Origin: Marisa cornuarietis
Lineage: Eukaryota > Mollusca > Gastropoda > Architaenioglossa > Ampullariidae
Assembly (NCBI GenBank): GCA_004794655.1
Contig: SMMW01000551.1
Coordinates: forward strand, 372,001 to 436,000
Direction: 5' to 3'
Length of the DNA stretch: 64,000 bases
Shown: one piece after another, positions 48,663 through 61,500 of the stretch
How the letters are laid out: each line of letters opens with the position of its first letter
Numbering within the stretch: position 1 is the stretch's first letter
Program-made: the position numbers and the translations under genes
Notes under the pieces: model-generated
The model's database searches: none
What the model saw: the letters and a program-made list of their open reading frames with translations, nothing else
What the model was told of the DNA's origin: nothing

Positions 48663-51600
48663 GTCGACAATTTATTAGTGCAGTAGATTATGCAAGGATA
48701 TAACAAAAGGGGGGAAATAACACTAAGAAAGAAGGACATTTTTGCGCAGAAATAAATGTGATAGATTCTAAAGATCTGATTGTTCTGATTGTTTCAAGAG
48801 TCTAGTCTCCAATTGTGATTACTGCTCCATAAAATCGTCATTTTTTGATCACGCATATCAACAGACTTACAAAGTAAGGGAAGAAGCCCAGAGGGGTAAG
48901 AGGGCGTTAGCAGGTGGAAGTAGTGGGAAGTTTAAGTACAGACTGTGGGAAGAAGGAATGTGTGGTTTAAAGGTTAGTTTTCCCCCGGCAGGAAGATTTT
49001 CTTACCAAGAGTGATTGAGCACTGCAGGGGTCAGGTCACTAGTAGAGAGACTGAAACTAGAGTCAGGCTTTGGGTTTAAAACAAAAAGATAACGTTGGAC
49101 TGTTCCTTATGTCTAACGGCTGTGACCATGAATATCACTGCCGTGATGCTCAGAGATCTCCTAAACATATTAAATATAAACATACACATTAAATATGAAC
49201 ATACACATTCAATATAAGCCTGCACATTAAATATGAGCATACACTTTAAATAATAAAATAATTTGGCTCATCATAGACATGTTTTTTGGTTAGATATTTC
49301 ATTGGCTTAGGTATTACATCGATTACACTATCCGGTTTTTTTACACAGATAATTTGTGTCTTTATGGATTCTTAACATCTAGCAATGCATATTGTTTGTG
49401 CTTTTCGGTCATATGTTGCGCAGAACCACACGCATGCACTGTTTGAGGAACACACTTTCTTACCAAACATGTATATTCAACTGTCAGATATGTATATCTT
49501 TCGTCTGGTCATCAAAATCTTCTCTTTAGTAAAAGTTTTCATTAGGAGCACTAACGGACGAAAAACTGACACCACCGCTAATTAGTTCATATCATGTTGA
49601 GCACAATATGAGCAACGACGGCCTGCAATTATAACGGGAGAGGTCCGCTTTATAAAAGGCGGGGCAGACATGATCATCAATATCCTGCTACAGCGCCACC
49701 ATGTTGATTCGTTTTGGCCTCGACACCCCTGGCTACATCGATTTAACATGTCCACAAGGAAAGGAGAAGGGGCTGGAACTAACAAATGTTATACGTGACC
49801 ATTTCTATGCAGCTTTGCAACATAAAGGCGCGTTTTCTTATCGTCTTTCAGTATGCCACAGGGTAGAGATGTGAATGACACGTGTTGACAAACCAGCGGA
49901 TTTTCCTCCAGAATCTGCTGTGAATAGCACTTGCTGGCATACTTACAATTAATGTGTTTACAATCCAAACCCGATTGTCACATAACCACGCAACTAGTTT
50001 GCTTTTCGTGGTACGTGAGACTTAAGAACATGTGGAGATCTCATTACTCTGGCGGTCTTCGCCCATGTAGAGATAGAGAACTAACATTGTTGTCAGTCTA
50101 GAGAGAGAGAGAGAGCACTAACATTGTTGTCAGTCTAGAGAGAGAGAGCACTAACATTGTTGTCAGTGTAGAGATAGACCACTAACATTGTTGTCAGTCT
50201 ATAGATAGAGCACTAACATTGTTGTCAGTCTAGAGATAGAGCACTAACATTGTTGTCAGTCTAGACATAGAGCACTGACATTGTTGTCAGTCTAGAGATA
50301 GAGCACTGACATTGTTGTCAGTGTAGAGATAGAACACTAACATTGTTGTCAGTCTAGACATAGAGCACTGACATTGTTGTCAGTGTATAGATAGAGCACT
50401 AACATTGTTGTCAGTCTAGAGATAGAGCACTAACATTGTTGTCAGTGTAGAGATAGAGCACTAACATTGTTGTCAGTCTAGAGATAGAGCACTAACATTG
50501 TTGTCAGTGTGGATGGAAAAGATAAAGATCGTCCCCTAACCTTTTAGCTGTTAAAAGGGTGTGCTGTTAGCTGGACTGGAGAAAAGTTTGCTGCGTCAAA
50601 TGGGTATCGAAACGTTCTGTCTTTGGTGCTCTAACCACTCGGCTATCCGCTTTCAGGGTAGAGCACTCACATTAAGTGCTATCGGCGCCATCTATTGACA
50701 GACGGAGAGCTGAAGTAAAAGTCACGTGGGTTGATGTTTTCTGACCTGCAGTCCTAGTCGGCTCTTGCTCAGTGTAATCACCGCGGCTGGCTGGCCACTG
50801 CTTCCTCTTATCTAGGATGTCACGTGTCTGTCGTCATCATTATAAAATCCATTCTCTGTGCTCATCTGTGTTCACCGGTCTGTGCTCACTTGTTTTCCTT
50901 TATCTGTCATCATCATCATTCTGGATTACAAAAGGGATCGAAAAAACGACTATGGTATTATATAGAGACAAACACGGCAGAGACAAGGCAAAAAAAAACT
51001 TATTGGAGACCTTCACAGGACTGATGCTTAGTTTTACATAGTAATGCGAAACCAAGCTTGGATTTTTTGTCCGTCATATACGCTAAGTAAATTCGGAAAA
51101 ACAAAAATTGCATAAAAGCCTAGCTGGGACATTTGATACAGCCAAAGCATTACACCACCTACCGTAAGAAAGTTTAGCTGAAGTTATTGTAATGTTCATC
51201 TACAATACCTGGTGACGCTGTATCCACAACTACAGTGTTGTACTGTTCATCTACAATACTTGCTTGACTGCTTTTCCCTATTGCAGGCAATGTTCTTCAG
51301 ATGTATAGCCCTGACTGTAGTTAAGCCACGTATTGTAAAAAAAATCTTACAACAGCTCTAGCCCTGGCTAATGAGAGACAGACAACAGGTTTTTGTGGTG
51401 AAGAAACCAAAGTGTGTGTAAACAACTGAAGCGAGAAGATCCGGAATGAAGAAACATTGAAATTCCTCAACTGTTTGCTGATGTTTTTTTGAGCGTAATT
51501 GTCGGTGAAATCTTTCTCTCCTGTTTGTTTTTATAATGGGAGAAAACAGAACACTTCCGTTTGTATCAGAAGTTAATAAAGGCGACAAAATGATGGATAA

Positions 51601-52629
51601 TTTTATAAACATCATATTTGCTTAAGACCTAGCCTACAGGAATATGAAAACAAATATTGGTCAACTCATCAGTCGTCGTCACTATGACATAATTCCTTCA
51701 GCTTTATCCTTCACCACTCGCCCTGATCATTAAAATTATTAAAGACCTAAGGTAATAAATAATTAACACAAAAAGTGTCCATATTTGGAAACATAAATCT
51801 GACGGAAAGAAAACCTTACACCACGCTTCTAAACGTTTTTGTCATTGTTACTGTTGACTTATGAATCTCAGACTATTGTTACAAGTATGTCCTAAATGTG
51901 AAGGTATGTCAGTTTTTTCTGTTTGTATTGTTTTTTCACTTATTCTTTTTATGGAAAATGTTCTTTTGCACTAAAGTTTTACTAATAAGGTTTCGGATAC
52001 GTGTGCGTCAGCGATGTCGACCAGACTCTCAATAAAATAAGTTGGCTTTCCTGCTTTTTGTGCCAGGAATAGACTTACTCTGATCTTAACTCATAAAAGT
52101 TTCTTTCAAAACGAACATGAAACCAAGTGTTCAAACTAAACTTTCTCCACCTCGCCTTGACCGCAAGATTTTGCTTTTATACGTTAATGATATATTTTCG
52201 TATGTATAAATATTTCTTTTGAGTCGATATTTAGATTTTTTTTGTATTTTACCCTTTTTTGTAACTGCGTCTGTTTTAAGGCCAGTAAATGCTGTGGAAA
52301 ATTTATTATTATCAAAGTAAGTTTTTGTGATAATTGTCTGAAGAGAAAAAATGTTTTTAATACATGTATAACATATTAACTAAAATATCAAACTTGAAGC
52401 TGCATTACCATGAAGCAAGTCTTTATTTCAGGTAGTCCTTTGAAGAATTTAAAGATAGCAAGCTATAATTTTCATTGAGATAAATCAGCCTGGGTTTTGA
52501 ATAGTTACTGTAGTATCTTACATGATGGAAGTCAAAAAGTCGTTCTCAATCCTTGTTACACAGTAACAACACAGTGAATTATATAGCACCATATCCAGGT
52601 CCTATGGGAAGACTCATGGCGCTTTACAG

Positions 52630-52673
<44 letters not shown>

Positions 52674-55616
52674 ACGCACGCAACAAACACTGAATGCAAT
52701 ATGAGAAGAAAGATATGAAGGCAAAAACAGATAAAAAAAAAGTATTTGCTGCACGTTGATTAAACTGCATCTCTTAGGAAATGCACAAGGTTGCAGATCT
52801 CTTTAAGTGTGGTTCACTCACATGACCTTCGTTGGATCTCACTAAAGTTAAATTTGCGTCCCACAAGGCTCACTCCTAGGTCCTCTTCTCTTCTACGTCT
52901 ACATAAACGGCCTTCCTGTTCATATCTCTCAATCTTGCGAAATTTTTGCGGAAGACACAACAATAGATGCATGTCACAAACAAGCTGAGCCACTGGCGGC
53001 TCTCCTACAGCAAAGTGCTGATGAGCTTTAGTGGACGAAACTAAACCCCATGGCACACAACTCTCTCTAAACAGAAGTATTCTTATAGCAACATGACAGA
53101 AAAGGCATAACCTTTACGTTCAACAAATATTAGAATTCCAAAGCCATAAAATTCTAGGTGTTACTATTGTTACTATTTGTCTTGGTCCCAACATATCCTA
53201 GCCATTAGCTAAACTTTAGCGCAAACAACCTTTTTTCTCTCGAGAATTAAACACGTTTTAAATCCTCCCTCTCGGAAACTGTACTACACAGCCTATAATT
53301 CAGTCGGCCATTGATTACGGTTCCACCCTGTGGAAATCTGCTTTCGGTGCTTCGATAAGGGCTCTTGTTAGCGTTCAAAGAAGGCTATCAAATCGGTGTT
53401 AAACCAAAAATAGTCTTATGATTTCCTGTCTCTAGGCGTTCTACCACTATTAACCAGACTAAAATAATAATAATAATAATAGTGAAGATTTTTATAGCGC
53501 ATATTCACACTCATAGAGAGCATGCTCTTAGCGCTTAAAACGAGGAAGAGACGTGGACTAAGTAGATACAGAACAAAGGAGACGAAAGAAAACGACAGTA
53601 CTGACGACGAAACAGAAAACAAAAGGCATCAAATAACAGGAACAGAGAAATATAGTGATTCTGCGAGAAAGATGGGTAAAGTAGCAAGAGGGAAGGGGGC
53701 GGGGTTAAGAAGAACTAGCATTGTGTGGACTGTGTTAGGAGTAATGCTCAAGGAAGAGGTGCGTTTTCAGTGCACATTTGAAAGATTCAGTTGTAGGAAG
53801 GTGGCGGAAATTCAACTAAAGTTTGCTCATCTTTAAAATACTAACAGGAAACAAGCCTCCTAGACCTTGTACTATCTTCTCTATCAAAATATTAAGAGGG
53901 TCTCTCAAACTCAGTATTCCAATACCGAGAATCGACCTTTTCAAGACAAGCATGAAATATTCTATCAGTGTTGTTTGGAACAGTCTTCCCTCGGATCTCC
54001 AAAGAACGGAATCAATTCTGTACAACTTCAAAGTGGGACCCCTCCAACACCTGTTCCAAACCCTTTTATTAATCATTTATTACTCGCACCGGAAAAAACA
54101 AACAAGTACCGCGCGCTAGTGTTCTAGCCAAAAAAAATTCCAGCAACAAAAACAAACAACAAAACCTGTCAATTCAATATCAATTACCATGTTCGTACAT
54201 ATTATAATTTTTCTCTATTATTTCATTGCGTTGTTTTAAATTAGTGTAGTGTTTTTATTTACTCTACGTCGACCGAGGGCTAGATGTAAAACTTATGCTA
54301 ATTCTGTTACCCTCGTAAATAAAGATTTGATATTTGTCAGTGTCATTTGACCCTAAGATGAGTCGCATGTCCTCCCCTTAAGGGTTGTTCGCAGAAAAAA
54401 TAATAATAGCTGACCTGAGTGCAAAATTAGTTTCAAATAAGTGGGTCTTCTCGTTATAAGATACCGATTCTCATGTTCTTACACGGGTTTTGGAAAAAGG
54501 TCAACACTTTTTTTTTTTTTCTTAAGGTCACACTGGGAAACGCCTCACTGACATATTCAAGACCTCGCAGTCAAGGCGCTGGCGCACTCTTCACTGACGT
54601 TAGAAAAACAAAGTTAAAAAAATTAACAACTTATTTTCATAATAAGTTGTAACAACTTTTATGTCCTGCTAACTTACAAGCAAGTTTGAGTTTCATTTTA
54701 TGTTTAAATCAGGTTATTCTTCAAAGGTCTACCAGAGTTGAGGTCACACTACATGAAAACTCTAACGTCACCATGACTTCTGGTTAATGGAACAGTTAAG
54801 GACAGACGGAGCTCTAATCCTTTATGACGCCAGGATTTTCACCTACATTTGTGAATAGTGGTGTTTGAAGGATCATTGAGAAGACTTCTAGGGGGAATGT
54901 TTGCTCATATTTTTATTTTCAGCTTAGCCCTGTACATGCATCAGAAGTTATATAAGAATGACGACCCCTCGCCTAACCGGTTGGATGTAGCTGTTCTCTT
55001 TCGTTTGTTGTCTCATGTGAGGTCTTCTTTGGTTTGGACTTGGTGTGTGTTGTGACCTACCACTGTGCCTATCACTTCTCCTCAGTGGCTTGGCTTCCTT
55101 TTTAACGGAAGCTTTCACAATCGCCGTGATTCTGGCGGCGTCAGTTCTTTTGACCTTTGTTGATGACTGGACTTCTGTGTGTGTTGGGCCTCATTCGTCA
55201 TTCAAATGCGACTGGCACCGTCTGCGAGAGGTGCGTTTTGTAATATATGCGTTTTCCTGCGTGTATAGTTTTGATATGTGGGCTGCGGATTGTGTTTTAT
55301 ACTGTGTGTGAAGTCTGTATCCTTCAGGGAGTACACAATCTGCTACATACCTACGTTACGTTGTAATAACGCCACATGATGATGACTCTGCTTTCAAGTC
55401 ATGCTAATCGACACTATGTCTTTGAATTCTTGACTTGTGAAACAGCAACACAAGTTTCAATGGTTAGCTCTGGCCACTCAGTGTCTTTCGCTTCATTCTA
55501 CGAGATAATTTCACCCCCATGTTTCCATTTTTATATTTGTGTTGTACTTTTTTGTGCTCACTTCTTAGTGGGAAAATGTCAAACGATTCTTCTTTTTCTT
55601 CTTTTTGTTCTTTTTC

Positions 55617-55648
<32 letters not shown>

Positions 55649-58542
55649 TAATAATAATAATAATAATAATATAGCGCATGATCACACGCATGAAGAAGCA
55701 TGTTTTCAGCGCTTGAGACATGACCAAGACATGGACAGCATACGAAAGACAGAAGGATAAGCAGCCGTGGAGCCAATTAATAAAAGATAAACATAGAGGA
55801 ATCAGGAAACAAACTGTAAGGTTTGAGAGTTTCGTGAATCTGCCAAGAAAGACGAGCAGTCAGACTCATTAATAGACGAGAAAAGTTAAAAAAATAAGGT
55901 TAGAAGGGTGACTAGCGGCTTGAATCGCGTTGTATACAGCTGATCCAAAGTTAATTGGACGGCCCAGAGTGACCTTTAGACTCTGTTTAATAGGCAGACA
56001 CTTCTGAAAGTGACTGGAACTCTACGCGATGACAGACATGTTCTGTCTAGAGTGTCATCAATTTCAGTTGAGTCGCCGATTGCCTGCATGCAGGATCGAG
56101 GGACTGAGGCTGTCGTTCCTTGTTTCGGCCTTGCGACTTCTGAAGGCTACTGTGTGCCAAGGAATGTAGATCATCATGTAAGTCTAAACCACCATGATAT
56201 AAGAGTCTATTTGGAGAAATGGATATAAATATGTTGTGGTATTGTTTTTCTGTTGTACTTATAGACCTGCATCATATTGCCCTCTGGGATAAATACAGTT
56301 TTATCCTATCTATTTTAGAGTTTGTTAGGAATAATGCTCATGGAACAGCCATGACACTGTCACCCATCAGCTAATCAGGAGTGTCAGTCAATTCTGTCAG
56401 CCAGTTGTGAGGGCCAGCCAGTCGTTTGAGGGTTAGTTTCAGAAGCAAGTAGTAAGAATTTCAGCCAGCCCCAGCTTATCGTGAGAGGGTTAAGAACTTC
56501 CATCGGCCCGCCTTGAGAATCAGCCAGTTGTGAGAGGGTCAGCAAGTCTCACCAGCCAGTCCTGAGAGGGTCAGCAAGTAATAAGACGACCAGTCGGGTC
56601 CCAGCATACAGGTGTGAGAGGGTCAGGAAGTCATCAGGTCTAAGCCTAAGCAACTTCGAATGCGAATGCACAAGAATTTGTTAACTTCATAAATTGTTTG
56701 ATCGTACCAAGGTAGCAGACACGAAAACTGGGCTCGCATTTGGACAACTGTGATGGTTCTTGTCAGACAAATGCCACCAGTGCCTCTTTCTCCTGTCATC
56801 GACTCTTTCCCGAAAATATTTTAGACATTATATTCAAGGTCGTTGTTATCTTATGATCCTGGTTTCACTAGTCTAACCTTAATATGTAACAGTCGGCACT
56901 GAAGAGAGATGCGATTATTAGTTTAATAGCAGGATTCGCATTTTAGTAAACAAAATCGTTGGACCTAAATAATAGATATCGACGTTTTGAAATATTTCCT
57001 CTTACAGTTTCGGATTTCAAAAGAATAGCTTTTTCTAAAGAATGCCATTTTTGTGCACGGTTTCCGTGAAGGAAAACAAACTGACCATAGTTTGTGATGT
57101 AGCTGGATCCGTTTAGCAAAAAACAAAATCTCGAGCGACGCTGAGGGACTGTCTAACAGTTTGGCTGACTGGCCAACTAGACCCTGATTTATAGATTTGT
57201 AATTTGTAGTCAGCAGAAAGTACAAAAAAGCCTGTAACGTGCGGAAACGTCTAGTTTATGGTAATGATGTAGGAGACTTGTCTTAGCTGAGCTCCACCTT
57301 TTAGAAATCAGGGTGAGCGTAGAGCTCTGGCTTTGTTTATGTGCGATGGTCTACAAAATGTTCTACTTCCTGGAAAGCTGTTTTGAAAGACATTAGTACA
57401 ACTGCAGTAGCACTCTTTTATTTTTCGCAAACAGAGATCGTTGGTACAACATCTTTGTCAAAAATCGCCACATTCAAGCATGCAGTTGCTAGCACTGAAA
57501 CTCTGTGTTACTATTTATAACCTTATACCACTGACGTGTATAGGTGGATTGCTGTCTGTCTGCCGAGACCAACGCTGAGCCTTTTGCGAAGTTCTCCGCT
57601 GATAGTCTTGGCGAGCCTTAACAATGAATGTGAATAAACCGGAAGCTATATCATCCAAAGCCTCGTTCTAGTAGTTGAACTGAAACGTGACTAAACCGGA
57701 AGCTATTTCGTAACCAGCCTCGTTCTATGACTTCACTGAAAACAATCGTCTGCAAGGAGTCCAGTAATACAAGTCCGTGCTTATGCTGCGTCACGCCAGT
57801 ATTCTACAATCGCTTATCTTATTTATCACTTTCATCGGGTTAAAAATTTGTTGACATAATCTCCAAATTCATGAGGACAGCGTGGTATCAACTGAAAGTA
57901 AACTCTTGCGCCGGAAGGTTTTCCATGATGCCACTCTGCAACAAACATGTCAACCTCCGTGAGCCATTCCAGAGCTTTGTTTTAGCTGCATCTATAATTA
58001 ACGGGGGTGGGGATTTTTTGGAAACCCAAAATTTGGAGCGGAAATGATTAAGTGCATGATATCTATTATTTAAGCCAAAACTGGAGTGTTTCTTTAAGAC
58101 TTCTCTTATAGGCGCTTAAGTTGTAGGACTAGTGAGCTCAAACAGAATTTTTTAAACTGGAAGACAGAACTATAAACATCTGAGGAAAAGTGTATTCTAA
58201 AAAAACATATTTAGGAATCTTCAGATTTAGTATCAAGGATTGGCGCAGTTGCAAATTATTGTCTGTCAAATAAAGGATCGTTAAGGGTTATTATAAGGCT
58301 AAAGTAGACCGTCATGCTAGCGGCTCGTGCTCATGCATGTCGGGTTGTCAGTCTCTCTCTGCTTGAAGGGCAGTTAACTAGAATGCTCTCACAGACTGCA
58401 TCGTGATCTGAATAAAGGGTCAGCAGGTTCCCTCTGTTTCTTAGTCTGCTTCAGCCTTATAATTTTTACACATTTGCATAAGGTGGGACTTCTTTTATGG
58501 ATTTCAGCATCTGGATGTCACCAACACTGTTGTACACTGCAA

Positions 58543-58576
<34 letters not shown>

Positions 58577-61500
58577 TCACCCAAACACATAATAGAACAT
58601 TTCCTGACTACTTTAACTGAAGATTTAAAAATTGTGGTGTTATTGCTGGCGATGAAGCTGACGGCGGCTGCTGTGGTGATAAATGCTGTAATCGTTTTTC
58701 TGCTTTTTAGACTTTTAATATTTCCCAAAACACGTGCATTTTGGCATCGGTTACGTCCATTCAAAACCTGGCACTATACGCAGTTGACTTGTGCGCCTTT
58801 ATACATATATTACTAGTAACGGCAGGCTGCGCCTTTCACATCCGCCTGTAAGCTCCTGACACCTCCAGCTGCCACTTTCAATGGACAGTCTGCACGGAAT
58901 CGAAGAAGAGAAAAAGCCAAGAGATCTCGAGGGAGCTGTGGCACCGAGGCAGCAGGAAGGAGGATGGGCTTTTCAGAGAAACTGCGAGAACTAAAGCTAA
59001 TGTGTTAGCTTTGAACACGCATTTCTAGCAACTGCCATGCACTAGGAATACATTTCCCTTCCGCCACTTTCTGATTTTCAATTCATAATGCTGGCAAGCT
59101 CCGTATGAAATGGATACTCTTATGACAGTGAGAGCCCTCAACACTTCCTCTCTCCCTCCCTTAAAAAAAGGAAATTATGTAAATCATTTTGTTACTTTTT
59201 TTGTTTGGCTTATAATTGTTGTCATTTTGCAAAAGTCATTACATATTTTGCTTCAACTACAGGCATGCAAACATCAGTTCACGCAGTGTAATCAATTACT
59301 ACAGGCATACAAGCACAATTTGATGCAGCATAGTCATTGACTACAGGCATACAAAGTCCATTCCATGCAGTAACATTATTTACTACAGGCATACAAGCAC
59401 TAGATGATGAAGTATAACCATTTACTACAAGCAATCACTAGTTGATGCAGTATAACCCAATCCCTGAGAGTTATATACACACATGCTCCGTCAAATACGT
59501 GTTACTCCAAAATTGCCATGAAATTTCGCTTTGCACGGTCTTAGTCAGTGATTGCTCTTATATGGCTATGCACAGTCTCTTGCAAAATTATAAACACATA
59601 CTTTCTCAATTATACGGTAGAGCACCTGAGTGGTAAGGGACAAAGGTCGCTCGTAAATTTGGCTTCAATTTACAGTTTTCAGGTTCTTTAATACAAAATA
59701 ATGGTCATTGTACGTTCTGTAATTATCTAAGTTCTTAATTGTTTCTTTTCCAGGAGTACATTTAGCAAAAGTCTGCTACTTGCAGCGAACAAAGACCGCG
59801 TAAAACAGAAGCTACATTTCCTTTAAACTAATCGAATAAAGAAGCTCAAAAACAATTTTACTTTGGATTGTCCTGATTGTTGTCATAATGGCTGACATGA
59901 TAGGCCGAATTGTTATCAGAATAGTTGACATGATATTTTCATGAGCAATGTTTCTCACACTGACTATCAGATAATAGTTCAATGATTAGCTTTAACTATA
60001 AGACTGCATTGCCAACAGATAAACGGAATACAGCGTACATTTGTTGCCATTTGATGAGCCATATCCCCAAGATAGATACACCTTCCCGAATACAATGCCT
60101 CAATAGACACGTGAAAAATGTACTTCACACACCAGAAAGAATAAAACAACAATATTACAAACGAGCCAACAGTAGAAATCAGGTATTAGGCCAAGTAAAA
60201 CGCTTGAGTATTCTAAAGATATCAAATGACCTTTTGAAGTCAATTTTATCTTGAAAATTACCTTGAAAACAATTTTCTAAGATGATTTGATTGCAACGAT
60301 TCTAAGTAGAAAAAAATTAAAAAGAAATTAACTAAGCATAAACAAAAAACAAACACCTAAAACAATCCAGGTACCTATCGATACAAAAAGAAGGGTGTCG
60401 GAGCAATGAAAGGTTAGAAGTATGAAAGAACGCTTATTACCGGTATGAGTCATTATAAAAATAACGTTTTGTCCTCTCATTCTCATAGTTTGCTAACGGA
60501 AACTTGCTCACAAATTTTTTTCTTTATAGTCATCTAACGTTACACGCAATACCTCTTAACTAAGATACTATAAAGATCATATAGCTATGACTAATATATC
60601 TGTGTGTATAGACATATTACTCATAGCTAATATACTGTGGAGGACCACATCCTTAATATATCTGCAAAATCTCACGCAAAATACGTAGAAAATATTTTAC
60701 AAAACATACCAAACCTCCAGTAATATTCATACAAACACTTTAAAAAAAAAAAACGCTTCAACAAAAACATATCGGTATATGTCCTTACTGCGACCACCAG
60801 CCAATGTACAGCGCTTTAAAGTCCCAAAACATCTATTATCTAAAAACTGTACAGAGCGCCACTCACTTTTGTTGCTGATAGTTTAAAATATATTCTCTAG
60901 GTCTCCTGTTCGACCACAATTCCGGAGGTCTACCCGAGGCGTTTAAGGAGCAAATTATGGAGCTCAGCAAGGAGCCCAGTGTCTTACGCCTAGTGCACCG
61001 AGTTCACGATGTGGACGCCACCGACAGTTTCAACGTTTCCAGAGCCTGTAAGTACGCCTTATTGACGTCACGAGTGTATCTGGGAATCAATGAAATTGAC
61101 CCTTTTTAAGTCAACAAAGGATAAGGGTAAAAAATAAAGGTAAAAGTTAAAAGAATGCAAGTCTACCCCAGTGGTAGCATTAACATTGATAGCGAGTTGG
61201 GGGAGGAATTGATGTAATATGCCGAGCCAGCAACTAAGGCTATATCACGGCAAGGCAGCCAGCCATGTAAACAGATGCCACATGCAGAGAAAGAACAGTG
61301 TGCCCGAGACGAGAACTGAACCCAGGACAGCCAATCCTCGCTGTTTTGGTGAGAGGCTAACCGGTGAACCACCGGGTGACCTAACAATAATAAAGACGAC
61401 GACGACGACGACGACGATGATGATTGCAATATAGTGAAGCAAAAAAAGGTCAGTATTCAATACACTTTTATTTTCTTACGATCTTGTGCCACCAAGGTAC

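Larger units (their letters stand above)
45847..60900. other. First intron of gene B, about 15 kb
   Basis: Contains microsatellites, four tandem repeats, a tRNA-SINE fragment, the interrupted LINE and two (ATT)n elements. A CT-rich stretch lies at 48236-48366. I found no further coding exon; a large first intron after the signal-peptide exon is usual for iGluR genes. Confidence 0.7.

Noticed and set aside
50515..50650. A working tRNA gene
   Set aside because: A and B boxes are recognisable but there is no paired acceptor stem or intact cloverleaf, and a SINE-like body follows. The same applies at 9462-9695 and 61195-61382.
59982..60254. 90-codon open frame upstream of gene B exon 2
   Set aside because: No similarity to the amino-terminal domain, no acceptor/donor pair in the right phase, and the direct exon 1 to exon 2 join is already in frame.
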